Source of the DNA: Casp-actino8 sp046091365
GTDB lineage: Bacteria > Actinomycetota > Acidimicrobiia > Acidimicrobiales > Ilumatobacteraceae
Assembly (NCBI GenBank): GCA_046091365.1
Contig: JBJTBM010000062.1
Coordinates: forward strand, 1 to 21,641
Direction: 5' to 3'
Length of the DNA: 21,641 nt
The number at the start of each line of letters is the position of its first letter. Within the stretch, counting starts at the first letter, position 1. The position numbers were made by a program, and so were the translations under genes. Below are positions 7,965-14,245 of this stretch, piece after piece. The notes beneath the pieces are model-generated. The model worked only from the letters and a program-made list of their open reading frames with translations, searched no databases and was not told the DNA's origin.

Positions 7965-8900
7965 TCAGGGGGTCTTGTACGGGAACGCCTCGGCACCCAC
8001 GTGCACGCCCGGTTGGCGCGCGCCACGGGTGTCGACCAAGCGCACGGCGGTCTCGAGCGCGGCCTGGGTGGCCGGACCCGGGCGCGGACGGGTGCGCTGG
8101 ACCCAACCGACCACGCGTCGAGGCAAGCCGGGAACCTCGATACGTTTGAAATCCCCCTTCAGCCAGCGGGGGATCGCCGTCGCCGGCACGATCGCGGCGC
8201 CGAAACCCTCGAAGGCGAGCGACGCCATCAGGCGGACTCCGTCGATCTCGGCCTGCACCGCGAGAGTGACTCCGCTCGCCTCGGCCGCACGGTTGATGAT
8301 GCGTCGCAGTGCGGCCGAACGCGGGGGGAGCAGGAGTGGATGCTCGCTCAGGCGGTTGATGGGCAGCGTCCGGAAACTCGACCATGGGTGGTTCGTGTGG
8401 ACGAGGAGCACGAGGTCCTCGGCGAAGAGCGTCTTGACCGTGAGTTCGTTGTCGTCGACCGGGAGGTGCACGATGGCGGCGTCGATTTGGCCGGCCACGA
8501 GACGAGGGAGCAGGCTCGACGTGCCCCCTTCGAAGATCAGCGGGCGCACATTGGGGTGCGCCTCGCGCAGATCGGAGAGGAATTGAGGCATGAGCCAACG
8601 GCCTGTCGTACCGATCACCCCGATCCGGGTCTCACCGGAGACGACGTCGTCGAGGGCTGAGAGGTCGGCGGCGATCTCGTCCATCTCGCGCAGGATTCGG
8701 CGCCCCCTTTCAACCACCAAAAGGCCCTCGTCGGTGAGTTCGCCGGTCGCCCGGTCGATCAACTGGACACCCAGGTCGCGCTCCATTTTGCCGATGTGGG
8801 CCGAGACGTTGGACTGCACGGTGTAGAGGGCCTTGGCGGCGGCCGAGAACGACCCGTGGTCGGCGATAGCCACCAGAGCGGAGATTTGCCGGACGTCCAT
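7965..8900 (-). CDS. LysR-family transcriptional regulator
   Basis: DNA-binding regulator with an N-terminal winged helix-turn-helix (residues 1-60: MDVRQISALVAIADHGSFSA, then QSNVSAHIGKMERDLGV) and a periplasmic-binding-protein-like effector domain (about 85-295). The ATG at 8900 gives 311 residues and the usual LysR N-terminus; a GTG six codons upstream (8918) is also open but adds atypical residues. No Shine-Dalgarno precedes the ATG. A TATCTT box ends 8 nt before it, so the mRNA may be leaderless. The carboxyltransferase gene follows 16 nt after its stop, making this probably a regulator-enzyme operon rather than the more usual divergent LysR arrangement. A 6C-like small RNA is divergent on the other side. 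The effector is unknown. Confidence 0.94.
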   Translation of the reverse strand: MDVRQISALVAIADHGSFSAAAKALYTVQSNVSAHIGKMERDLGVQLIDRATGELTDEGLLVVERGRRILREMDEIAADLSALDDVVSGETRIGVIGTTGRWLMPQFLSDLREAHPNVRPLIFEGGTSSLLPRLVAGQIDAAIVHLPVDDNELTVKTLFAEDLVLLVHTNHPWSSFRTLPINRLSEHPLLLPPRSAALRRIINRAAEASGVTLAVQAEIDGVRLMASLAFEGFGAAIVPATAIPRWLKGDFKRIEVPGLPRRVVGWVQRTRPRPGPATQAALETAVRLVDTRGARQPGVHVGAEAFPYKTP

Positions 8901-8908
8901 CTGAAAAA

Positions 8909-8914
8909 AAGATA
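8909..8914 (-). promoter_or_regulatory. Candidate -10 box for the LysR gene (leaderless)
   Basis: TATCTT on the minus strand is followed by 8 nt and then the ATG at 8900, the spacing expected if transcription starts at or next to the start codon. A short dyad GATA-N14-TATC (8911-8932) overlaps it and could be an autoregulatory LysR site, but the arms are only 4 bp. Confidence 0.4.
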
Positions 8915-8958
8915 GCACTAATCGCCGTTATCGACTTGAATGGTCACCAATTCACGTG

Positions 8959-8982
8959 CATACTTTCACATATAGATCGTTA
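8959..8982 (+). promoter_or_regulatory. Candidate promoter of the 6C-like small RNA
   Basis: TATAGA at 8971-8976 is a good -10 hexamer. It places the transcription start at about 8982-8983, exactly at the base of the first small-RNA hairpin. A second possible extended -10, TGCATACT (8957-8964), lies just upstream. No clear -35 is visible. The local drop to AT-rich sequence in an otherwise very GC-rich window supports promoter function. Confidence 0.5.
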
Positions 8983-9086
8983 GGTGGTTCCCCCAACCAC
9001 CAGCGACATGATCCCATCTAGCGGTTCCCCCAACCGCAGGGATCCAGGTTGAGAGGCCCCGCATCCCCCATGCGGGGCCTTTCCCG
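8982..9086 (+). ncRNA. 6C-family small RNA (C-loop hairpins plus terminator)
   Basis: Three successive hairpins each carry a CCCCC loop. Hairpin 1 is GGTGGTT/AACCACC (8983-9001). Hairpin 2 is GCGGTT/AACCGC (9021-9037), extended by an outer GATCCC/GGGATC stem (9010-9015 with 9039-9044) across an asymmetric internal loop. Hairpin 3 is a 10-bp GC-rich stem (9055-9079) followed by TTT, a likely intrinsic terminator. Hairpins 1 and 2 share the identical 13-mer GGTTCCCCCAACC. This matches the actinobacterial 6C RNA, defined by hairpins with C-rich loops. The neighbouring HAD-IB phosphatase gene also fits, since the mycobacterial 6C RNA lies near a HAD-family gene. In other actinobacteria 6C RNAs act in trans on G-rich mRNA sites. 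Here the loops have five Cs rather than six, and the exact ends are estimated. Confidence 0.82.
9055..9083 (+). terminator. Intrinsic terminator of the 6C-like RNA
   Basis: GGCCCCGCAT (9055-9064) pairs perfectly with ATGCGGGGCC (9070-9079) around a CCCCC loop, then TTTCCC follows. The 10-bp stem is by far the strongest in the region. The short T-run is normal for high-GC actinobacteria. Confidence 0.75.
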
Positions 9087-9092
9087 TTCTCG

Positions 9093-9123
9093 GGAACGAC
9101 TCCCGTCGGTTCGCCGTTACCGT
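9093..9123 (+). promoter_or_regulatory. Possible promoter of the HAD-PlsC gene (ECF-like or leaderless)
   Basis: GGAAC at 9093-9097 and CGTT at 9115-9118 are spaced by 17 bp, resembling ECF sigma-factor promoters. Independently, TACCGT (9118-9123) fits TAnnnT and ends 8 nt before a GTG at 9132, which would allow a leaderless start. Some promoter is needed here because the terminator at 9055-9083 lies upstream. Both motifs are short and could be chance. Confidence 0.3.
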
Positions 9124-10556
9124 TGACCAACGTGAAGGCAGCGGCATTCTTCGACCTCGACCGCACGTTGCTCGTCGGCGCGTCGGGTGCGGTGTACTCC
9201 GATGCGATGCGCGCCGCCGGATTGGTGTCGGCGTCGATCCCGGGAGAGAAGGCGCTGTACGAGTTATTCCAGCGCATCGGTGAGACCCTGCCGTCGATGG
9301 CACTGGCCCGCCAAGCGGCGACGTTGGCCAAGGGGCGCAGCCGGGACGACGTTCGCCGAGTCGCCGCGTCGGCAACCGCGACCCTCGTCGACATGGTGCC
9401 ACCGTTCGCGCGCAGCACGATCGCATCGCATCGTGAAGCGGGCCGATTGCTGGTGATGGCGACCACCACACCGATCGATCTCGTCGAACCTCTCGCCACG
9501 GCGCTCGGTTTCGACGCAGTAGTAGCCACTCGATACGGAGTTCGCGACGACGGAACCTATGACGGAACGATCGACGGTCACTTCGTCTGGAGCACGGGCA
9601 AACTCGACGCGGTGCGCGAGTGGGCGGCGGGCAACGACGTCGATCTTGCGTCGAGCTACGCCTACAGCGACAGCGTTTATGACACGCCACTCTTGTCGGC
9701 GGTCGGTCATCCGCACGCGGTGAACCCCGACCCGCGACTGACCCTCGTCGCGGCGGCCCGACGCTGGCCGGTGTTGCACTTCGACGTACCCCTCGGTGTG
9801 GCCAAGATCCCGGTGGTCAACATGGAGTTGCAGCGGCTGCTCCTGCAGTTGGCCCGTCCGGCGTTCATCCCCTTCGCCAAGTTCGACATCGACGGCACGG
9901 AGTCGATTCCGCTCGACGGTCCGGCGATCCTGTGCGCGAACCACCGGTCGTACTTCGACGTGTTCGCGGTGGCCGTGACCGTGGCCCGTTCGGGTCGCCC
10001 CGTTCGATTCCTCGGCAAGAAGGAGGTCTTCGACGCGCCGATCGTGGGTCAGTTGGCGACGTCACTCGGCGGCATCCGGGTCGACCGGGGAACCGGAAGT
10101 GACGAACCACTGCGCGCGGCCAGCGAGGCTCTGGCGGCCGGCGAGTTGGTGGCGATCATGCCCGAGGGAACCATCCCGCGCGGGCCGGCGTTCTTCGATC
10201 CGGTTCTGAAAGGGCGCTGGGGCGCGGCGTCACTGGCGATGCAGAGCAAGGTACCGGTGGTGCCGATAGGCCTGTGGGGCACCGAGTTGGTGTGGCCCCG
10301 CTCGTCGCGCCTACCCAACATCTTGAACGTGTCGAACCCACCGACGATCCGGGTGCGGGTGGGCGAACCCTTCACCTTGCGGGGCAAGACCGCCGACTCC
10401 AATACCAGGCGCATCATGAAAGAGATCACCGCGCTCCTTCCCGATGTGGCACGGGTTCGTCGGGTCCCCACCGATGACGAACTGCGTCGTTCGTATCCGT
10501 CGGGCTACTCGGGCGACCCGGCGAGCGAGGCCACCCGCCGCCCGGGATCTGACTGA
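9123..10556 (+). CDS. HAD-IB family phosphatase fused to 1-acylglycerol-3-phosphate acyltransferase (PlsC-like)
   Basis: Two-domain protein of 477 residues. Residues 1-220 are a HAD-IB (SerB-like) hydrolase, with motif I FFDLDRTLL (Asp11, Asp13), motif II around LLVMATTTP and motif IV YAYSDSVYDTPLL. Residues about 235-450 are a PlsC-type acyltransferase, with NHRSYFD giving the catalytic HX4D (His274, Asp279), then GGIRVDRG and the MPEGT block, and PVVPIGLWG. It probably makes phosphatidic acid from lysophosphatidic acid at the membrane; the phosphatase substrate is unknown. Such fusions are known in mycobacteria (annotated SerB/PlsC). The start is uncertain: TTG 9123 or GTG 9132. The GTG fits better with motif I and with the candidate leaderless -10. 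The C-terminal 40 residues are not conserved-looking. Confidence 0.9.
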   Translation: MTNVKAAAFFDLDRTLLVGASGAVYSDAMRAAGLVSASIPGEKALYELFQRIGETLPSMALARQAATLAKGRSRDDVRRVAASATATLVDMVPPFARSTIASHREAGRLLVMATTTPIDLVEPLATALGFDAVVATRYGVRDDGTYDGTIDGHFVWSTGKLDAVREWAAGNDVDLASSYAYSDSVYDTPLLSAVGHPHAVNPDPRLTLVAAARRWPVLHFDVPLGVAKIPVVNMELQRLLLQLARPAFIPFAKFDIDGTESIPLDGPAILCANHRSYFDVFAVAVTVARSGRPVRFLGKKEVFDAPIVGQLATSLGGIRVDRGTGSDEPLRAASEALAAGELVAIMPEGTIPRGPAFFDPVLKGRWGAASLAMQSKVPVVPIGLWGTELVWPRSSRLPNILNVSNPPTIRVRVGEPFTLRGKTADSNTRRIMKEITALLPDVARVRRVPTDDELRRSYPSGYSGDPASEATRRPGSD

Positions 10557-10563
10557 CACGCCT

Positions 10564-11220
10564 TCAGTCGGGGATCGCCGGGCCGTCGAAGCGGTCGAGT
10601 GTGAGTCGCACGGGTTCGCGACGCAGACGCGTGGGCCGTCGCCGCGGATGTCCGAGGAAGATCATCGCGGCGAGCACGTGGTCGTCGGGCAAACCGAGCA
10701 GTGGGCCGGTCAGTGGCTCGACGCGAGCGGCGAAGGTGGTGATGACCCCACCCAATCCTCGTTCGCGGGCCGCGAGCAACATGCTCCAGCAGAATGGGTA
10801 CACCGACGCGCCTCCCGACATGGCGGGCCGGTCGAGGTCTTTGTCCATGATCGAGATGCGATGCAGATCCGCAGCCACGGCCAGCAACACCGGCGCCCGT
10901 TCGATGCCGTCGAGCAAGGGGTTGGGTGCATGGGGAGCGGCGACGGTGCCCGGTTCGCGCGGAGGTTCGAACGCGTTGAACGGTGTGCGGCGCGCGGCGG
11001 TCGCACTCACATAGTCGTTCCAGACTGGTTGCATCGCCGCGCCGAGCCGACGACGAACGTCGGGGTCCTTCACGAGAGCGACGGACCACGGTTGGCGATT
11101 CCCGCCGCTCGGTGCGAAACGCGCGTCGTCGAGGATCTCGGCGACGACCCGATCGGAAACCGGTTCGTCGGTGAACTCGCGAATCGCCGCCGTACTCCGG
11201 AGCGCCTCGCGCAGGTCCAT
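10564..11220 (-). CDS. Nitroreductase family protein (FMN-dependent)
   Basis: FMN-dependent oxidoreductase of the nitroreductase fold, 218 residues. The N-terminus MDLREALRSTAAIREFTDEP has the usual Arg-rich FMN phosphate-binding segment, followed by ARFAPSGGNRQPW, the second flavin motif. The middle SVYPFCWSMLLAARERGLGG and the C-terminal IFLGHPRRRPTRLRREPV are also typical. The ATG at 11220 overlaps the aconitase stop by one base (TGATG), so translation is probably coupled to aconitase. The frame stays open upstream inside the aconitase gene (to 12453), but that extension is an overlapping-frame artefact without family similarity. The natural substrate is unknown; the link to aconitase is discussed under findings. 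Confidence 0.9.
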   Translation of the reverse strand: MDLREALRSTAAIREFTDEPVSDRVVAEILDDARFAPSGGNRQPWSVALVKDPDVRRRLGAAMQPVWNDYVSATAARRTPFNAFEPPREPGTVAAPHAPNPLLDGIERAPVLLAVAADLHRISIMDKDLDRPAMSGGASVYPFCWSMLLAARERGLGGVITTFAARVEPLTGPLLGLPDDHVLAAMIFLGHPRRRPTRLRREPVRLTLDRFDGPAIPD

Positions 11221-13487
11221 CAGCGTGTGCCGGCGACCTTGGCCCGCACGATATTGAGGGCCGATCCGGCCTCGAACCATTCGACCTGCTCGGGCGAGAA
11301 GGTGTGTACCCCCTCGAAGTCGACCGTCGAGCCGTCGGGCTTCACGATCTGGCAGCGCACGTTGCGTCCGGGCTTCGGCGGAAGGTCGAGCACGTTGATG
11401 CGGTCGTCCTCGCTGATGAGTTCGTAGGTGTCGGGGTTGGCGAAGGTCAGCGGTACGAGGCCTTGCTTCTTGAGGTTGGTCTCGTGGATGCGGGCAAAGG
11501 AGCGGGCGAAGATCACCACTCCGCCGCGGAAACGCGGCTCCATCGCCGCGTGCTCGCGCGACGAACCTTCGCCGTAGTTGCGGTCGCCGATGGCGCACCA
11601 GCGAATGCCGGCGTTGCTGTAGTTCTTGGCGATGTCCGGGTACGAGCGCCGTCCACCGTCGGTGACGTCCTTGCCCTCGCCGACGGCGCCGTCGAACGCG
11701 TTCACCGCGCCGATGAAGAGGTTGCCGGAGATGTTCTCGAGGTGGCCCCGATACGTGAGCCACTTGCCGGCCGCCGAGATGTGATCGGTGGTGCACTTGC
11801 CCTGGGCCTTCATCAGCACCGGCAGTCCGAGGTAGTCCTTGCCGTCCCACGCGGGGAACGGTTCGAGCAACTGCAGTCGGTCGCTGGTGGGGCTGACGGC
11901 CACGGTGACGCCGCTGCCGTCGGCGGGAGGTGCCGTGAAGGTGTTGGAACCCTTGTCGTAACCACGCTCGGGGAGCACCTCGCCCACCGGAGCATCGAGC
12001 GTGACGAGTGAACCGTCGGGGGCGGTGATGGTGTCGACCGTGGGGTCGAAGTCGAGACGACCGGACAAAGCGATCGCCATCACCGTGTCGGGCGACGTCA
12101 CGAACGACAACGTGTTGGCGGAGCCGTCGGCGCGCTTGGGGAAGTTGCGGTTGAAGGAGTTGACAATGCTGTTGGGCTTGTCGGTCGCTTCTTTCGAGCG
12201 CTCCCATTGACCGATGCAGGGACCGCAGGCGTTGGCGAGCACGGTGGCTCCGACGGCTTCGAGGTCGGCGAGCAAGCCGTCGCGCTCGATGGTGGCGCGA
12301 ATCTGTTCGGACCCCGGGCTGATGAGCAGTTCGCACTTGGCCGTCAATCCCTTGGCCACGGCCTGACGCGCGATCGATGCCGCCCGGGTGATGTCCTCGT
12401 ACGACGAGTTGGTGCACGAGCCGATGAGGGCGGCCGAGACCTCGAGCGGCCATTCGTTCTCACGGGCCGCCGCGCCGACCGCGGTACCGACCCGATGCGC
12501 GCGGTCGGGCGAGTGCGGACCGTTGATGAGCGGCTTCAGCTGATCGAGGTCGATCTCGATCAGCTGGTCGTAGAGCGCACCGTCATCCGGACGAAGGTCG
12601 GCCGCCACTGCGTCGGCGGCCGCGGCGATCGCCGCGCGACCGGTCGCCGCGAGGTACGCGCTCATGTTGGCGTCGTAGGCGAACACCGAGCAGGTTGCAC
12701 CGATCTCGGCGCCCATGTTGCAGACCGTGGCCTTGCCGGTGGCCGAGATGCTGTCGGCGCCGGGTCCGAAGTACTCGACGATCGCGCCGGTGCCACCTTC
12801 GACGGTCAGCACGCGGGCGACCTCGAGGATGATGTCCTTGGGGGCCGACCATCCGCTGAGGGTTCCGGTGAGCTTGACGCCGATCACCTTGGGCCATTTC
12901 ACGTTGAAGGGGAATCCGGTCATCACGTCGACTGCATCGGCGCCTCCGACACCGATGGCCACCATGCCGAGACCGCCGGCGTTGGGAGTGTGACTGTCGG
13001 TACCGATCATCATGCCGCCGGGGAACGCGTAGTTCTCGAGCACGACCTGGTGGATGATGCCGCTGCCGGGACCCCAAAAGCCGATGCCGTACTTGGCCGA
13101 CACGCTCTTCAGGAAGTCGTACACCTCGCGGTTGTCGTCGATGGCGACACCGAGGTCGATCTTGGCTCCCACCTTGGCGAGGATCAGGTGATCGCAGTGA
13201 ACGGTGGACGGCACGGCGGTCTCGGGGAGTCCCGCCGTCATGAACTGCAGCAGGGCCATCTGGGCAGTGGCGTCCTGCATGGCGACCCGGTCGGGGGTGA
13301 AGTCGGCGTAACTGCCCCCGCGTTCCATCTCTTGAGTGGCCGGATCCACCAGGTGATTGATGAGAATCTTTTCGGCCAATGTGAGGGGTCGGCCGAGACG
13401 CCGACGTCCGATGGCGACGCGCTCGGAGAGGGTTCCGTAGACGCGGTTGACGAGTTCGATGGGGGTTCCGGCGGAAACGGTGCTCAT
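11220..13487 (-). CDS. acn: Aconitate hydratase, mitochondrial type
   Basis: Interconverts citrate and isocitrate through a [4Fe-4S] cluster, cytosolic TCA step. The 755 residues match mitochondrial-type aconitases (about 750-780) rather than the roughly 900-residue AcnA/IRP type common in actinobacteria. The cluster ligands are Cys358 (SCTNSSYED), Cys421 and Cys424 (ACGPCIG), the same numbers as in mature pig heart aconitase. Other blocks are GTDSHTPNAGG, VEYFGPGADSISATG and the swivel-domain GSSREHAAMEPRF. The ATG at 13487 is preferred over the TTG at 13505, because a TATACT box ends 6 nt before the ATG (leaderless) and the TTG would consume the intergenic region. A GntR regulator is divergent 20 bp away, and a nitroreductase is coupled downstream. 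Confidence 0.97.
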   Translation of the reverse strand: MSTVSAGTPIELVNRVYGTLSERVAIGRRRLGRPLTLAEKILINHLVDPATQEMERGGSYADFTPDRVAMQDATAQMALLQFMTAGLPETAVPSTVHCDHLILAKVGAKIDLGVAIDDNREVYDFLKSVSAKYGIGFWGPGSGIIHQVVLENYAFPGGMMIGTDSHTPNAGGLGMVAIGVGGADAVDVMTGFPFNVKWPKVIGVKLTGTLSGWSAPKDIILEVARVLTVEGGTGAIVEYFGPGADSISATGKATVCNMGAEIGATCSVFAYDANMSAYLAATGRAAIAAAADAVAADLRPDDGALYDQLIEIDLDQLKPLINGPHSPDRAHRVGTAVGAAARENEWPLEVSAALIGSCTNSSYEDITRAASIARQAVAKGLTAKCELLISPGSEQIRATIERDGLLADLEAVGATVLANACGPCIGQWERSKEATDKPNSIVNSFNRNFPKRADGSANTLSFVTSPDTVMAIALSGRLDFDPTVDTITAPDGSLVTLDAPVGEVLPERGYDKGSNTFTAPPADGSGVTVAVSPTSDRLQLLEPFPAWDGKDYLGLPVLMKAQGKCTTDHISAAGKWLTYRGHLENISGNLFIGAVNAFDGAVGEGKDVTDGGRRSYPDIAKNYSNAGIRWCAIGDRNYGEGSSREHAAMEPRFRGGVVIFARSFARIHETNLKKQGLVPLTFANPDTYELISEDDRINVLDLPPKPGRNVRCQIVKPDGSTVDFEGVHTFSPEQVEWFEAGSALNIVRAKVAGTR

Positions 13488-13507
13488 GAGACAAGTATAA
13501 TACAAGT
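13488..13507. promoter_or_regulatory. Divergent acn/gntR promoter with overlapping -10 boxes and GntR-like operator
   Basis: This 20-bp gap holds a consensus TATAAT (13496-13501, plus strand), ending 6 nt before the gntR GTG, and TATACT (13499-13494, minus strand), ending 6 nt before the acn ATG. Both mRNAs would be leaderless and the two -10 boxes overlap. Centred on the same bases is the interrupted palindrome GTAT-A-ATAC (13495-13503), close to the GT-N-AC type operators of HutC-type GntR proteins. A direct repeat of ACAAGT (13491-13496 and 13502-13507), 11 bp apart, surrounds it. Any -35 elements would lie in the opposite gene's coding sequence, and none is clear. A single bound dimer would block both promoters. 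Confidence 0.7.
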
Positions 13508-14239
13508 GTGCGCGAGATCAGGTACCGGACCATCGCCGACGAGCTACGCCGTCGGGTGAACGAAGCGGTCTACGCGGCCGGGCAGTTGTTGCCGTCGGAG
13601 AACGATCTCGGGGCCGAGTTCGCGGCCAGTCGGGTGACGGTACGTCGGGCCCTCGAGACCTTGCGCGACGAGGGACTCGTCGACGCGCGGCAGGGTTTCG
13701 GCTGGTTCGTGGCCGCGGCGCCGTTGCGTCAGAGTCTCGGACGATTGGCCACGATCGAGGCCCAGCTGTTGGACGGAGGCATCCGTCCGCAGCGGCGCAT
13801 TCTCGAGTTCGCGTTCGAGAAGGCCTCGCGACACGTGCGCTCGGTGCTCGGTGCCGACAACGTGTTGCGCGTCAAACGGCTGAATCTCGCCGACGACCAG
13901 CCCTTCGCGTTGGTGACGGTGTGGTGTCGTGCCGACCTCGGCGACCACCTCAGTCGGGCCGATGTCGAGCGATCCCCGTTCTACGAGCTCCTCGACGTGC
14001 CGTTGAAAGGGGCCACCCAGACGATCGGCGCCGACGCGGCGGCGAATGACGACGCGCGACTGCTCGGCGTGCCGGTGGGCTCGCCGGTGTTGCGCTGCAC
14101 CCGCGTCACCACCGACACCTCCGGTCGTGCCGTGCTGCTGAGCGAGCACGTCTTTCCGGCACACCGCACCGAGTTCGTGGTCGACCTTCCCCATGCCGAA
14201 CCCTCGATCGCCCCGAGCGGCCTGCGTCTGGTCGAATGA
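13508..14239 (+). CDS. GntR-family transcriptional regulator, HutC subfamily
   Basis: Regulator of 243 residues, beginning at GTG 13508. The winged HTH occupies residues about 5-72 (RYRTIADELRRRV, LLPSENDLGAEFAASRVTVR, LRDEGLVDARQGFGWFV). A UTRA ligand-binding domain follows (about 90-235), recognisable by LNLADDQPFALVTVW and SPFYELLD. HutC-type regulators usually bind small metabolites and repress their own gene and neighbours. It is divergent from aconitase with a 20-bp shared promoter/operator, so aconitase is the obvious target. The well-known actinobacterial aconitase repressor AcnR is TetR-family, so this would be a different arrangement. It converges with the E1 gene 6 bp downstream; no terminator is visible between them. 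Confidence 0.93.
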   Translation: MREIRYRTIADELRRRVNEAVYAAGQLLPSENDLGAEFAASRVTVRRALETLRDEGLVDARQGFGWFVAAAPLRQSLGRLATIEAQLLDGGIRPQRRILEFAFEKASRHVRSVLGADNVLRVKRLNLADDQPFALVTVWCRADLGDHLSRADVERSPFYELLDVPLKGATQTIGADAAANDDARLLGVPVGSPVLRCTRVTTDTSGRAVLLSEHVFPAHRTEFVVDLPHAEPSIAPSGLRLVE

Positions 14240-14245
14240 ACGGGG

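Noticed and set aside
7949..8026. Upstream start of the carboxyltransferase at 8026
   Set aside because: It would overlap the LysR coding region and adds an Arg/Pro-rich segment unlike the family; GTG 7948 follows the LysR stop by 16 nt.
8983..9037. The repeated GGTTCCCCCAACC units as a CRISPR or mobile-element repeat
   Set aside because: Only two copies, each the centre of a hairpin with different flanking stems, followed by a terminator; a structured small RNA explains them better.
11221..12453. Upstream extension of the nitroreductase frame to 629 codons
   Set aside because: It is an overlapping frame within aconitase; nitroreductase similarity begins exactly at the ATG at 11220, coupled to the aconitase stop.
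12207..13559. Plus-strand open frame (450 codons) antisense to aconitase and running into gntR
   Set aside because: No family features; it would run through the acn/gntR promoter region and is explained by codon bias of the aconitase gene.
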